DNA from: Adiantum capillus-veneris
Lineage: Eukaryota; Streptophyta; Polypodiopsida; Polypodiales; Pteridaceae
Assembly (NCBI GenBank): GCA_014529385.2
Contig: CM043947.1
Location: 124,778,391 to 124,842,390, forward strand
Reading direction: 5' to 3'
DNA length: 64,000 bases
In this document: in pieces, positions 22,058 to 33,339 of the stretch
Position numbering within the stretch: the stretch's first letter is position 1
Layout: each line of letters begins with the position of its first letter
The notes under the pieces: model-generated
The model's database searches: none
Told to the model about the DNA's origin: nothing
Seen by the model: the letters and a program-made list of their open reading frames with translations, nothing else
Translations under genes and position numbers: made by a program

Positions 22058-23646
22058 TGTCATAATAATCAATATCTAATTCTCCTAAATGATTTTCTCA
22101 TATTAAACTGATCATTTAATGTGGGGAAGTGCCAAGGGAGAAAAAGCTAGAATATTGGTTAAGTTAGCAGACCGGCCACAGTAGGGATCCAAAGGAGGGA
22201 AAATAGGGATCCAAAGGGGGGGCCATCTGCAAAAGAGCCATGTGAAACAATGGGCCAAAAAGACCCTAAGGTTCAGCCCATTAAGACTTCCAAAATGCTA
22301 AGGTTCCAAAATTCAAAGGTTGTGTCCAAAGGTCAACCCTAGGAAAAATTGGATGCTTTGTGTGTGCCCTAAAAGTCTTTCTACATCCCTACATGGGAGG
22401 GGGCGAGCCCCAAAGCTAGGGGATGAGAGAGAAAGCCACACACACACACACAGGCTCCCTTTACACAAAGGGAATGAGGGACACATGTCAGCTCCCTAGG
22501 CCAGATGCCCACAAGGTGTGCCCAATTCCTATTGGAAGACCCTTGCAGTGGACCAATGAGAATTAAGCTAGAGTAAATCTAGTTTAATTAATTTAAAAAC
22601 ATTTAATAAAAGAAAACCAATAAGAATTAAGTGTCCTAGAAGACTATTGGGCAGTCTCCCAAAGGGTCCAATGAGCATTCAGGAGCCCCATGGCTTGCCT
22701 GATTCCTATTGGCCAGGAGGCAAAGGGGTCCAATGAGAGTTTAGTTTAATTATTTAATTACCTAAAGCTCTCACAAAAGGGGAAAGGGGGACACATGTCA
22801 GAAGGCTATCACTTATGCTGCTTAAATCCTATTGGCTTGACCTGGGGAGGTCCAATGAGGCAAAAGCCAGACTTATTTAGCAGCTAGGGCTCGCCCAAGA
22901 GAGGGGGGGGGCTGATTTTTGCTTGGCATTGACACACACACTCTCACACTTGACCATGTGTGAAGGGAAAATCCTCTATCTCCTCCCAAGCTTTAATGGA
23001 GAGCTCATCACCTACTCCAAGCTTGTGAGATAGAAGCCTACATCAACACTCTCTTGGCATGTGGATGCAAATCCAACCAAGAGCCAAGCTTCAATGCATG
23101 CTCATCTTCTCTACCAAGCTAATTACTAAGCTAAGCTATGCTAATATGAGTGATTATGTGAGGAGATGTACTTCTTTCTCGTAAGATACTTCTTTTTCCT
23201 CTCAATCTACTCTCATACCCTGCTAGCTCTCACCATCTTCTAGGTGTGTGAGGTCTTGGGTCTGAGAACGGGGATAATTCAAGTTGTGTTTGATTAAGTG
23301 TTTTGCTTGGTGTATGAAGCTTCCATCTTCATTGCACTAGCTAGTCTTGAAGGAACACAAAGAATTGTATTGTACAATGTCTCTCTTGATGGGAGAAACC
23401 ATAATACAAAGCCTTTTGGAGGGGGGACCGGCTCCATGCAAATCCGGTCCTCAACTGTTGTCAATAGCTTAATTGCTCTCTCTTTTGAAAGTATTGTCGA
23501 TGCTATCTAACTAGGTGTTATGCTTTTTGTTGCTCTCTCCACCCAAGCACTCTTGTAATTCTCATTAGGAATCAACTCTAATGAAATGCCCACTAGGTTC
23601 ATGCTAAATTCCGCTACACAAAAGATTTAGGCCATTAAATGTTACA
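22058..23646 (+). repeat. 5' LTR of the chromovirus
   Basis: 1589 bp, TGTCATAA to GTTACA. It contains a short CA run and, near its 3' end, an inverted repeat GGACCGG/CCGGTCC (23425-23450) that is also in the other LTR. Confidence 0.95.
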
Positions 23647-23647
23647 T

Positions 23648-23660
23648 TGGTATCAGAGCT
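23648..23660 (+). promoter_or_regulatory. Primer-binding site, initiator tRNA-Met
   Basis: TGGTATCAGAGCT begins 1 nt after the LTR and is complementary to initiator tRNA-Met. Confidence 0.92.
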
Positions 23661-24063
23661 CAAGGTTTCTCTTTTCTTGCTCAAGAAGGGAGGTCCTCAA
23701 GCTAGCTACAAATGGTTGGTATTATTAATTGCCTGTGAGTAAGTAGAATAGGGATTTTTCAGCCTTTCAGTGCGCCTGCCTTTGTGCAGTTAACGGGGCA
23801 TCACCGTCGAGAGCTATGGTCTTAATAGTGGAGTCCTACGGGGCTTGCCTACGGCTTAACCACTATTGAGCTATTAGAAGCTTGACAGGAGCCGGTGCTG
23901 TTTTGGTGTCGAAAGACCCTCTCTTCTATTCCTTGCAATTAATGGTATTCGAGCCGCGGGTACAGTAGCTTGAGTGCTTTTTCTAAAGGGGTAAAGAGGA
24001 GTAGCAACTAGGGCTTGAAGTGCCAAAGTACACCTAAAAAGTTTACACCTAAAAGTTGTTAGA
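23661..24063 (+). other. Chromovirus leader
   Basis: A 403-nt untranslated leader between the primer site and the gag start. No open frame of note; it would carry packaging signals. Confidence 0.6.
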
Positions 24064-26013
24064 ATGGCTGACAATATTAAAGAGAGTGAAATTAATGTTG
24101 ATAACTTTGATTTTGCTCATGAGCAAGCTACTAATGATGCTTCAATGCTTGTTAATTATCTTGTTTCTAGGCTTCAACAAGCCATGGGCAATCCATCTCT
24201 CCAAAGTGAAGTGCAACGGCAGCTCCGTGCTCACGGGATTCTCCAAGCTCATCACCATGACGAGAGAACACCTAGGAAGCCTCCTTGTGAGACTACCAAA
24301 AGAGGTCTCTCTCCGATTCGGGAAGAAGAAGAGAATCCATATGAAGGGCTCAAGAACTTACTTCTTGATGATGCATCTCCTTCCCAAAGGAGAACTCAAG
24401 AGCCTCCACCGAAGGAACGAGAAAGAAGCGAGTCTCCCGCCACCTCGGCGGAGATGGCTCCACGAAGACGGCGGGCTAAACGCTCTCCATCACCACCAAA
24501 GCGGAGAAGACCATCACACTCTTCTCCACGCCATAATTCAAAGAGGGATGATAAAAAGCAAGAGAAGAAAAAGGCGAGAAAGAGGACACCCTCTTCTCCA
24601 TCTTCTTCATCCTCTTCCTCTTATGAAAGCTATGGTGAAGACGACAAAGATCAAGACAAGAAAAAGGCGAGAAAGAGGTCACCCTCTTCTCCACCTTCTT
24701 CAAATTCTTCATCTTCTGAAGAAAGTGATGGTGCAACTTTTGAACCATCAAAAAGAAGAGGCCATAGGAAATCCTATGCCGCATGGAAGAGGTCGTCCAA
24801 GCTGAAGAAATTCAAAGAGGGAGGGAAGAGCATCTCTTTCCTTACCTATGATGGCACCTTCGGTGCTACAGACAAAGTTTTGGCCTTTATCCAGCAATTC
24901 GATGCGGCGTTTGGAGATGAGGGCTTCACGGAGTCCTCTAAGCTACGCCATGTAGCTATGCACTTTCAAAAGTCCGCCAGACAATGGTGGTCTAGCCTAC
25001 GAGCCAACGGTGAAGCTCCACGAACATGGAAGGCTTTAAGAGCTTCCATTATGAAGCAGTTTTTGGCCACCGATGCCAAAGACAAAGTACTCACCGAATG
25101 GCGAAGCTTAAAGCTCTCTCCCAATGAATCCATCCACAAATATGTAGACAAGTTTTGGGACCTACAACTCAAAGCCACTGTCTTCAAAAAGTTGGATTTT
25201 GGAGAGCAAAAGCAACAATTTTGTGCGGGCTTAACCGAAGAAATGGCGGAGTATGTCAACTCCCAAAGGCCACGTACCATATCGGCGGTAATACACCATA
25301 CTATGGTGGCCTCGCGAATCAATTTCCAAACGGGGGGTAAAAGAAATAATAAGCCCCCGGAAAACAAGGGTTCCAATGAGCCTAAGGGGAAGGACAATGT
25401 CCAAAAGTCTCCTAAGGGCAATTCCAACAAAGCTAAAGAGAAGGGAGTTTACAAAGGAAAGAATAAACTCTCTCCTGAAGAGCTTGAGCGTTATCGTAAA
25501 GATAACCGGTGTTTCAAGTGCGGCGAACAAGGGCATGCGTACCGCGCTTGTCCCCAAAAGAACAACCGCCAAGATCCTCCTAGAGCTTCTTTGGTTGAAA
25601 TCCAAGAGGAGGAGATTCACCAAACTCACCACAAAGGATCTCCTCTATGCCATGCTTGGGGAAAGGTAAGAGAACATGATGCTTTTATTCTCTTTGACCC
25701 TGGTTCTACTCACAATTTTATATCTATGGAGTTAGCCACCAAGCTAGGCATACAATCCTACGAGATGGGAGATATCCTACCCGCAGACAGTGCCTTCAAG
25801 GGGCAAGAAGCTTCAGTCACTCCCTTAATCGGGAAATTGAGGCTTCATGTCCAAGGCTATGTGGACAAAGAGGACTTCTTTATCTCTCCTCTCAAGCATG
25901 AGGATGTAATCCTAGGGGCACCATGGTTTGACCGCCTGGCTGCCCATGTTAAATTTCCTGAAAGGAGAATCTCCTTTAAGTTCAGGGAAAAAGGACATGT
26001 ATATAGATGCTAG
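24064..26013 (+). CDS. gag-pro: Chromovirus gag-protease polyprotein
   Basis: A 649-residue intact frame opening with ATG at 24064 (MADNIKESE). Residues about 110-250 are a basic Arg/Ser-rich domain with a duplicated KKKARKR-x-PSSP unit (near 168 and 199). Residues about 270-400 are the capsid domain (QFDAAFGDEGF, ARQWWSSL, WKALRASIMKQFLA). A CCHC knuckle, CFKCGEQGHAYRAC, is at 483-496. A retropepsin domain starts near 535 with active-site Asp545 in LFDPGSTHNF. It would assemble the particle and mature the polyprotein in the cytoplasm. The frame ends at TAG 26011, just after an A5 run at 25988-25992, where a one-base change moves the frame into the RT linker. Confidence 0.93.
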   Translation: MADNIKESEINVDNFDFAHEQATNDASMLVNYLVSRLQQAMGNPSLQSEVQRQLRAHGILQAHHHDERTPRKPPCETTKRGLSPIREEEENPYEGLKNLLLDDASPSQRRTQEPPPKERERSESPATSAEMAPRRRRAKRSPSPPKRRRPSHSSPRHNSKRDDKKQEKKKARKRTPSSPSSSSSSSYESYGEDDKDQDKKKARKRSPSSPPSSNSSSSEESDGATFEPSKRRGHRKSYAAWKRSSKLKKFKEGGKSISFLTYDGTFGATDKVLAFIQQFDAAFGDEGFTESSKLRHVAMHFQKSARQWWSSLRANGEAPRTWKALRASIMKQFLATDAKDKVLTEWRSLKLSPNESIHKYVDKFWDLQLKATVFKKLDFGEQKQQFCAGLTEEMAEYVNSQRPRTISAVIHHTMVASRINFQTGGKRNNKPPENKGSNEPKGKDNVQKSPKGNSNKAKEKGVYKGKNKLSPEELERYRKDNRCFKCGEQGHAYRACPQKNNRQDPPRASLVEIQEEEIHQTHHKGSPLCHAWGKVREHDAFILFDPGSTHNFISMELATKLGIQSYEMGDILPADSAFKGQEASVTPLIGKLRLHVQGYVDKEDFFISPLKHEDVILGAPWFDRLAAHVKFPERRISFKFREKGHVYRC

Positions 26014-26410
26014 GGAGATGGGTAACACCATCCCCATTGTACATACACCAGCTTTCAACAAGTCAATAAAGAGCTCTATTTCCGTGTACATGATTTTTGT
26101 TAAAGATTCTCAAAATGAACCTAATGCTTTAGCAAAAGAAAATAAAAGCAACCAAAAGGAATTAGAGTTATCCAATTTTCTCAAGGGGTTTCAAGATGTC
26201 TTTATTGACGACATCCCTTGTGAGCTACCTCCTAAACGAGGTAATGACGACCATGCAATTGAACTTCTTCCAGGAAGTTCACCGCCTAACAAACCTCCTT
26301 ATAGAGTTTCTCAAGCTCAACAAGAGGAGATTATGCGGCAAGTGCATGAGTTATTGAGAAGGGCATGGTTAGGCCTAGCTCATCTCCATTTTGCTCACCT
26401 GTGCTATTAG
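25998..26410 (+). pseudogene. pol: Chromovirus pol: protease-RT linker and RT N-terminus
   Basis: This frame is +1 to gag and continues from the A5 run. It reads an RT approach segment: LSNFLKGFQDVFIDDIP, then the DDHAIELLPGSSPPNKPPYR box that precedes Ty3 RT, and QQEEIMRQVHELL. It leaves the RT frame at about 26359, where one base seems to be missing before Lys-Gly-Met-Val. Confidence 0.85.
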
Positions 26411-27276
26411 TGCAAAAGAAAGACGGCACATATCGTATGTGTGTCGACTATAGAGCACTAAATAGGATCACTATCAAGAATAGGTTTCCCGTTCCACGGG
26501 TAGAAGACCTATTTGATAAGCTACAAGGATCGACCTACTTCAGTAGGATTGACCTAAAAAGTGGCTATCATCAAATAAGGATAGTTGATCAAGACATTGT
26601 AAAGACCGCATTTCGTACTACATTTGGTCTTTACGAATACATTGTCATGCCTTTTGGCTTGACTAATGCACCAGCCACATTTAACCGCTTGATGGAGAAG
26701 CTGTTCAGGCCTCATCGAACCTTCACTGGAGTGTTCTTTGATGATATTATCATCTACTCTAATTCATTAGAGGAACACAAGCAACACCTCCAGGTAATAT
26801 TTCAAGTTTTAAGAGAGAATAAACTTTATGTTAATCGAAAGAAAAGTGAATTTTTCTTGCAAGAGATTCAATATTTAGGTCACATTATCTCTCAAGATGG
26901 AATCCAAATGGATCCATCCAAGTTAGAGGTAATAAAAGGATGGCCTAAACCAAGGAATCTTCATGAACTAAGAAGCTTTATAGGTATGTGTGCATACTAT
27001 AGACGCTTCATAGAAAAGTTCTCACAAATTGCGGGACCATTACATGACCTAACAAAGAAAAATGTTAGGTATACGTGGTCTGCTAAGGAGAACAATGCTT
27101 TCGAAAAGCTTAAAGAAAAGCTTATCTCTCAACCTGTGCTTACACTACCGGATCTCTCAAAACCATTTGAGGTCCAATGTGATGCTTGTGGTGATTGCCT
27201 TGGGGCTGTTTTGCTCCAAGAAGGGCACGCCATAGGCTATGAGAGTCGAAGGCTCGACCTGTTGAGCAAGCTCTAG
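26365..27276 (+). pseudogene. pol: Chromovirus pol: reverse transcriptase and start of RNase H
   Basis: The complete RT core is present: LLVQKKDGTYRMCVDYRALN, FSRIDLKSGYHQIRI, MPFGLTNAPATFNRLM and the catalytic box VFFDDIIIYS with Asp126-Asp127 of this frame. The thumb (YLGHIISQDGIQMDPSK) and connection (WSAKENNAFEKLKEKL) follow. RNase H begins with VQCDACGDCLGAVLLQ. The frame ends at TAG 27274 because of a one-base loss near 27256; the sequence continues in the frame of the next entry. Domain order and length are normal. Confidence 0.92.
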
Positions 27277-27338
27277 GCATATACGAAAAAGAACTCCTTG
27301 CAGTTCTACATGCCTTAGACTCATGGAAGCACTATTTA

Positions 27339-28964
27339 TTGGGGACTCCTTTCATTCTGCGAACGGATCACCAAAGTCTTAAGTACTTCATGACGCAGAC
27401 CAAGCTCTCCGACAAACAAATGAGGTGGGCAAATTTCCTTTCGCAATTTCATTTTCATATTGCTCACATTGCTGGCAAGCATAATCAAGTAGCCGATGCA
27501 CTCTCAAGACGACCGAGAGTGAATGCGGTTTCCATAGCAACTCACAATGATCTATCTTTAATGATAGATGAGTATGCTATTGATCCCGATTTTAGAGATG
27601 TGATTTCAGCCCTTGCATTAGGGAAGAAAGAAGAACCATTTACTTTACAAGATGGTTATCTTCTCTATGGCAATAGACTATGCGTTACTAACTCACTACG
27701 TGAGAAAGTAATGTATGAATCTCATGCTCCCCCATATGCGGGGCATAGAGGGATTCAGTCTACCCTAAAGGGAATTGAAACATATTTCTATTGGCCTACC
27801 ATGAAAGTGAACATACATGAGTATGTTTCCAAATGTGTGGTATGTCAAAAGACAAAATTTGATAGAGGGAAGCAACTTGGATTGCTTCAACCCTTGCCAA
27901 TCCCTAATTCACCGTGGGAGAGCATATCCATGGATTTTATCTTTGGATTGCCTAAGTCTATCCATGGGAATACGGGAATATGGACGATAGTAGACAGGTT
28001 CAGTAAACAAGCTCATTTTATACCTGTCAAAAAGACTATCAAAGCCCATCAAATGGCAACCCTCTTCATTTCACAAATTTTCAAGTACCATGGCTTGCCA
28101 ATGTCCATAGTGTCGGATAGAGATCCTAGAATGACCAGTAATTTCTGGAAGGGTCTCTTTGAGAATTTAGGAACAAGGCTAAACTTCTCTTCGGCCTATC
28201 ATCCACAAACTGATGGCCAAAGTGAAATAGCTAACCTAACCATTCTCGATCTACTAAAAGCCTATGTAACGGAAGTAGATCAAAGATCCCAATGGGAGAA
28301 GTACTTACCCTTAGTAGAGTATGCTTACAATAACACTGTACATACTTCTACAGGAAAAGCACCTTTCGAGGTAATTGAGGGAAGATCAAAAAGTCCCTTG
28401 CTACTTAAGGTACATGGGAAGATCTTCGCTGCAGATGAGTATAGCCGAGACCTACAAGAATCTTTCCAAAAGATTAAAGATGCTATCTCTATCTCACAGC
28501 AAAGGCAAAAGGCTGCTGCTGACAAGCACAGAAGAGCCCAAGCCTTTAAAGAAAACGATTGGGTCTTGTTAAAGTTTCCCAAGGCTCGATTAAGGCACAC
28601 GACGGGCAAGAATCCTACGGGCCACCAAAAGTACTATGCTAAACTAGCAAAAAGGTACTATGGTCCCTTCCAGATTCTTAGGCCAATCAATGAGATGGCC
28701 TATCAACTTAAGTTGCCCAATCATTGGCTCATACACAATGCTTTTCATGTGAGCCTCTTAAAGCCTTACAAAGGAGAGCCACCTCAAGAACCAACTATTG
28801 AAGACCCACCGGAGATCGAGGACCACGAGGAGGTGCTGCAGCCCGAGTCCATTCTCCGACATGAAGACAAGGTATTAAGAGGCGGTAAGACTATCCGACG
28901 ATATCTTATTAAGTTTAAGAATTATCCTTTTGAAGATGCTAGATGGATGCAAGGCATACAATAA
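27339..28964 (+). pseudogene. pol: Chromovirus pol: RNase H end, integrase and chromodomain
   Basis: The 541-residue frame starts inside RNase H (ILRTDHQSLKYFM; KHNQVADALSRR). It continues into the integrase HHCC module (HRGIQSTLKGIETYFYWP, CVVCQ) and the catalytic core with Asp199 (SMDFIFGLP), Asp260 (VSDRDPRM) and Glu296 (DGQSEIAN), spacing D,D35E. The GPF motif (KRYYGPFQIL) and a C-terminal chromodomain (ILRHEDKVLRGGKTIRRYLI, FKNYPFEDARWM) follow. Chromodomains steer integration toward particular chromatin marks. A probable fourth one-base loss near 28963 cuts the last 15 or so codons, which can be read in another frame to TAA 29009. Confidence 0.92.
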
Positions 28965-29368
28965 AGGATAACCTAAACCTTGTCAATGCTTACAATGCTT
29001 CCCAAGAGTAAGCAAATGTACAAAATGTTAAAAATGAACAAAAATTTTTGTCTTATAAGACTCTCTTTTTCTTTATTTGTGCACAAAAATGAAGTAGTAT
29101 GCATGCTTAGATCAAGTTTGCGGAGACGACGTCTCCCGAACACCAAGTAGAGCTTGTCACTCTACTATGGAAGACTGATAGGACTAATGTGCAGACATGC
29201 TTGCGGCAGCCTCAGGCTCTCAAGCGCCAAATGGACTAGTCATCCATTATGGAATGATGTCGTAGGGTAACATAGGGATCCTCTACCCGCTAAGAAAAGG
29301 ACTCATGCATATGCTTTATCTTCTCTACACCATAGTCGAGGACGACTATGATTTCAAGAGAGAGGTAA
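28965..29368 (+). other. Chromovirus 3' untranslated region and polypurine tract
   Basis: No gene. A small inverted repeat GGAGAC/GTCTCC sits at 29122-29136. The purine-rich AAGAGAGAGG at about 29356-29365 lies just before the 3' LTR and is the likely second-strand primer. Confidence 0.65.
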
Positions 29369-30955
29369 TGTCATAATAATCAATATCTAATTCTCCTAAA
29401 TGATTTTCTCATATTAAACTGATCATTTAATGTGGGGAAGTGCCAAGGGAGAAAAAGCTAGAATATTGGTTAAGTTAGCAGACCGGCCACAGTAGGGATC
29501 CAAAGGAGGGAAAATAGGGATCCAAAGGGGGGGCCATCTGCAAAAGAGCCATGTGAAACATGGGCTAAAAAGACCCTAAGGTTCAGCCCATTAAGACTTC
29601 CAAAATGCTAAGGTTCCAAAATTCAAAGGTTGTGTCCAAAGGTCAACCCTAGGAAAATTGGATGCTTTGTGTGTGCCCTAAAAGTCTTTCTACATCCCTA
29701 CATGGGAGGGGGCGAGCCCCAAAGCTAGGGGATGAGAGAGAAAGCCACACACACACACACAGGCTCCCTTTACACAAAGGGAATGAGGGACACATGTCAG
29801 CTCCCTAGGCCAGATGCCCACAAGGTGTGCCCAATTCCTATTGGAAGACCCTTGAAGTGGACCAATGAGAATTAAGCTAGAGTAAATCTAGTTTAATTAA
29901 TTTAAAAACATTTAATAAAAGAAACCAATAAGAATTAAGTGTCCTAGAAGACTATTGGGCAGTCTCCCAAGGGGTCCAATGAGCATTCAGGAGCCCCATG
30001 GCTTGCCTGATTCCTATTGGCCAGGAGGCAAAGGGGTCCAATGAGAGTTTAGTTTAATTATTTAATTACCTAAAGCTCTCACAAAAGGGGAAAGGGGGAC
30101 ACATGTCAGAAGGCTATCACTTATGCTGCTTAATCCCTATTGGCTTGACCTGGGGAGGTCCAATGAGGCAAAAGCCAGACTATTTAGCAGCTAGGGCTCG
30201 CCCAAGAGAGGGGGGGGGCTGATTTTTGCTTGGCATTGACACACACACTCTCACACTTGACCATGTGTGAAGGGAAAATACTCTATCTCCTCCCAAGCTT
30301 TAATGGAGAGCTCATCACCTACTCCAAGCTTGTGAGATAGAAGCCTACATCAACACTCTCTTGGCATGTGGATGCAAATCCAACCAAGAGCCAAGCTTCA
30401 ATGCATGCTCATCTTCTCTACCAAGCTAATTACTAAGCTAAGCTATGCTAATATGAGTGATTATGTGAGGAGATGTACTTCTTTCTCGTAAGATACTTCT
30501 TTTTCCTCTCAATCTACTCTCATACCCTGCTAGCTCTCACCATCTTCGAAGGTGTGTGAGGTCTTGGGTCTGAGAACGGGGATAATTCAAGTTGTGTTTG
30601 ATTAAGTGTTTTGCTTGGTGTATGAAGCTTCCATCTTCATTGCACTAGCTAGTCTTGAAGGAACACAAAGAATTGTATTGTACAATGTCTCTCTTGATGG
30701 GAGAAACCATAATACAAAGCCTTTTGGAGGGGGGACCGGCTCCATGCAAATCCGGTCCTCAACTGTTGTCAATAGCTTAATTGCTCTCTCTTTTGAAAGT
30801 ATTGTCGATGCTATCTAACTAGGTGTTATGCTTTTTGTTGCTCTCTCCACCCAAGCACTCTTGTAATTCTCATTAGGAATCAACTCTAATGAAATGCCCA
30901 CTAGGTTCATGCTAAATTCCGCTACACAAAAGATTTTAAGCCATCAAATGTTACA
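29369..30955 (+). repeat. 3' LTR of the chromovirus
   Basis: 1587 bp, nearly identical to 22058-23646. The right target duplication CTTGT follows at 30956-30960. Confidence 0.95.
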
Positions 30956-31149
30956 CTTGTGTTGCAGCCTAATTGAGCTATCTTTCTTATGCCCATGGGG
31001 GTGCACAATCCTTTTAGAGTAGATGGAAGTAAGGGTGAGGGAAACACTCTTATGCTGTGAGAATTTTGAAATGTGCCTACTCAAAACCTCTCTTGACTAA
31101 TATTTCCAATGGGCAATGGTGCACGTAGAAACGAGTGTGTGTGTGAGAG

Positions 31150-31300
31150 AGATTTGGGGGGGGGGGGGGGGAAAGGAGAGGGGAGAAGAGAGAGAAGGGA
31201 AATGGAAAGAGAGAGTGGAAGAGAAGAGAGGAGGAAAGGGGAAAATGTGGCTGAGAGTGGGAGAGTGGAAGGAAAGAGATGAATAATAGGGATGCATCAA
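31150..31300. repeat. G run and GA-rich low-complexity tract in the outer LTR
   Basis: A G run (about 31157-31171) is followed by purine-rich sequence. No gene. Confidence 0.85.
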
Positions 31301-31470
31301 TAACTTAATCTAGATTATACCTCCACAACATTCAACATTCGCAATCACTCTTATCGACCACACACAAGACAACACCCAAGAGCTTAAGAAATTGACACTC
31401 CTTAAGATGGAATGGGGTGGAAAACCATTGCGATCACACACAAAGGCAACAAAGATACCCACACAAGCAC

Positions 31471-31602
31471 ATGAACAATCCTACCGCAACACTACACAAG
31501 CGGTAATCTAGCATATGAATAATCCTACCGCAACACTACACAAGCGGTAATCTAGCATATGAACAATCCTATCGCAAAACTACACAAGCGGTAATCTAGT
31601 TT
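31471..31602. repeat. Three 44-bp tandem repeats, each with an internal hairpin
   Basis: Units start at 31471, 31515 and 31559. Each contains TACCGC (TATCGC in the third) and GCGGTA flanking a 12-nt AC-rich loop, so each can fold or bind a dimer. They lie about 70 bp from the minus-strand TATA box, inside the outer LTR. Confidence 0.85.
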
Positions 31603-31672
31603 TTCATAGGGAATAACTAAGGCATACTAGAAAGGAGAGGGGCTGAGTTCCTTGAGCTAAGGTGGGGGGCTC

Positions 31673-31680
31673 TTTATATA
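31673..31680 (-). promoter_or_regulatory. TATA box of the outer LTR
   Basis: Minus-strand TATATAAAG is preceded by a GC-rich stretch. In minus-strand sense the 44-bp repeat array lies just downstream of it. Confidence 0.5.
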
Positions 31681-32182
31681 GCCTCTCCCACTTGATTACA
31701 TTTAGGGTTGATTACAATTAAGGGCCAAAATTGTGAGCATATTGAGATGCATGTGGGACTTACGCCTTGAACTCCTTGATGCTTCACCTTGGCACTTGAA
31801 ATGGTGATCTTTCACCACTTACTTGCAGAGATTGATCTTCAACCTTGAGGATTTTAGAAGATATTGGACATTTATCTCACCTTTTGTGGTAGAGAGGAGA
31901 GATGAATGGGCCATGCTAGAGAGGTAGATGCATTGGTGTGAGGAACAGGGGAAGACATGGTGGATTTTTTGTGTTTTTTTATGGCTGATTTTAATTGGAT
32001 AATGTAGAGCTTGTAATGGATCGTGGGGATGTACAAAGATCTCATGTTATTATGTGATTTTAGGCATAGATAGTGTATGGTTTATTAGTGCACTCACTCA
32101 CAAGCAAGGAAAGAGAAAGAGGTGCAGCCATGGAAGCTTGAGAGGGCTACTTAGGGAAAATGAGAGAAATTTGCACAAGACT

Positions 32183-32183
<1 letters not shown>

Positions 32184-32235
<52 letters not shown>
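32184..32235. repeat. (TG)n microsatellite
   Basis: About 26 TG units inside the outer LTR. Confidence 0.95.
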
Positions 32236-32237
<2 letters not shown>

Positions 32238-32965
32238 CAAGATGGTAACTAGGGCAAAATGGGAGAAGACTAGGTGATAGGAAAACACCAAAAATATGAG
32301 TTCTTCCACCACAAATGGCTTCAAAGTGAGGTCCCACTTGGTTTCCACAAATTTGAGGGTAGGTGGCAAGGGGAAGTCATGGAAGGGGGTCTAGATATGA
32401 TAGGGGAATCATTTCTCTCCAAAAACATGGAAAAAATGATGAAAAAGGCTTGATTCTTCCCCATTTTCTATATGAGCCAAGAGCAGAATGGCCCACATCA
32501 CATGGTCCCTTGCTTGGAATCCTTCATTATGCCTCACATGGGCTTGACACCTTAAGATGCCTCAAGGGCCCATGATGTCACCAAGCATCTTATATGTACA
32601 CAAGGAAATTTCAAAATAGGAACTCCTAAGATGGTGGATCCTACCACTTTGAACTAGTTAGTTTTACTCTTCCCATAAGTGAAACTAACTCCCATTACCT
32701 TTACCATGGAGTTCACTAATGGATGGAACTCTTTCTCATGTGAAGCTCATGCATGCAGCAAAAACCAAGTAATGACTAGACAACATCTCGTGTTTCATAC
32801 TTACAACTAGTTACAATTTTTTGCTTTCATTGGCATCCTGCATAGTGCAACATTCCTTTGAGATGCAATAGGGAAATTATTTTTTCTCTCTCTTAGCTAT
32901 GTAAAAAAGATATCTTTTTTTTTGGCGCGGCGGGGGGGGGGGGGGGTGTGAAAAAGCATGCATCA

Positions 32966-33339
32966 ACGGATCCTAGGGATAGGGAGGTGGCAAAACAGGG
33001 GACGGGGGATGCAACAGGGGATGCGCTCTAAAAAACACTATTTCTTTGCAGATTTAATACTTGAAATATACTAGAACACTAAGAGCACAAGTTTGAAAAG
33101 AAAAAGCAGGTTTTGCACTCATATTACATAATAATATAACATGCGGTAAGGGCGTGCACGACATCGTGCACATTGGTGTGGTGATCAATTGTCCTCATCA
33201 AAGGGCAAAAGTAATGATGTACAAGTGAAGAGTGGATAAGTAGAGTTCAACATATATGGGACAGTGTCAAATGACAAAAGTACAAAATATGACTCAAAAA
33301 GGGAAGGACTCAAGAGTCAAGACTCTAGACTCAAGAGGT
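32966..33339. other. Spacer between the outer LTR and the hAT relic
   Basis: It contains G-rich repeats of the form ACAGGGGACGGGGGATGC/AACAGGGGATGCG near 32994-33028, which could be part of a hAT end. No matching inverted end was found on the far side. Otherwise AT-rich with no gene. Confidence 0.4.

Larger units (their letters stand above)
22058..30955 (+). mobile_element. Young Ty3/gypsy chromovirus (level 1b), full structure
   Basis: The element is 8898 bp with 1.59-kb LTRs differing at only about 15 positions, a perfect TSD, an initiator-tRNA-Met primer site, a polypurine tract, an intact gag-protease frame and a full set of pol domains ending in a chromodomain. Pol is interrupted by about four single-base frame changes. 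The LTR similarity marks it as the most recent insertion in the window. Whether the frame changes are real or homopolymer assembly errors cannot be told from sequence. Confidence 0.95.
21669..32965 (-). repeat. 5' LTR of the outer element, split by the chromovirus
   Basis: The LTR consists of 21669-22057 and 30961-32965, about 2.4 kb. It starts TGAGGCGGGA and ends GCATGCATCA. It holds a G run, a long CA tract, a (TG)n tract, a three-unit 44-bp repeat and a minus-strand TATA box. Its last 600 bp pair with 1-637. Confidence 0.88.

Noticed and set aside
24056-24805. 249-residue frame overlapping the chromovirus gag
   Set aside because: It is an out-of-frame reading of the Arg/Ser-rich gag region; gag has the domains and the continuous frame.
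23298-30818. Identical 70-residue open frames at 23298-23510 and 30606-30818
   Set aside because: They begin at GTG, lie in both chromovirus LTRs, and are identical because the LTRs are. No motif and no ribosome context supports translation.
31471-31602. Possible CRISPR array (regular repeats)
   Set aside because: The 44-bp units are directly adjacent with no variable spacers, only three in number, and lie in a plant LTR.
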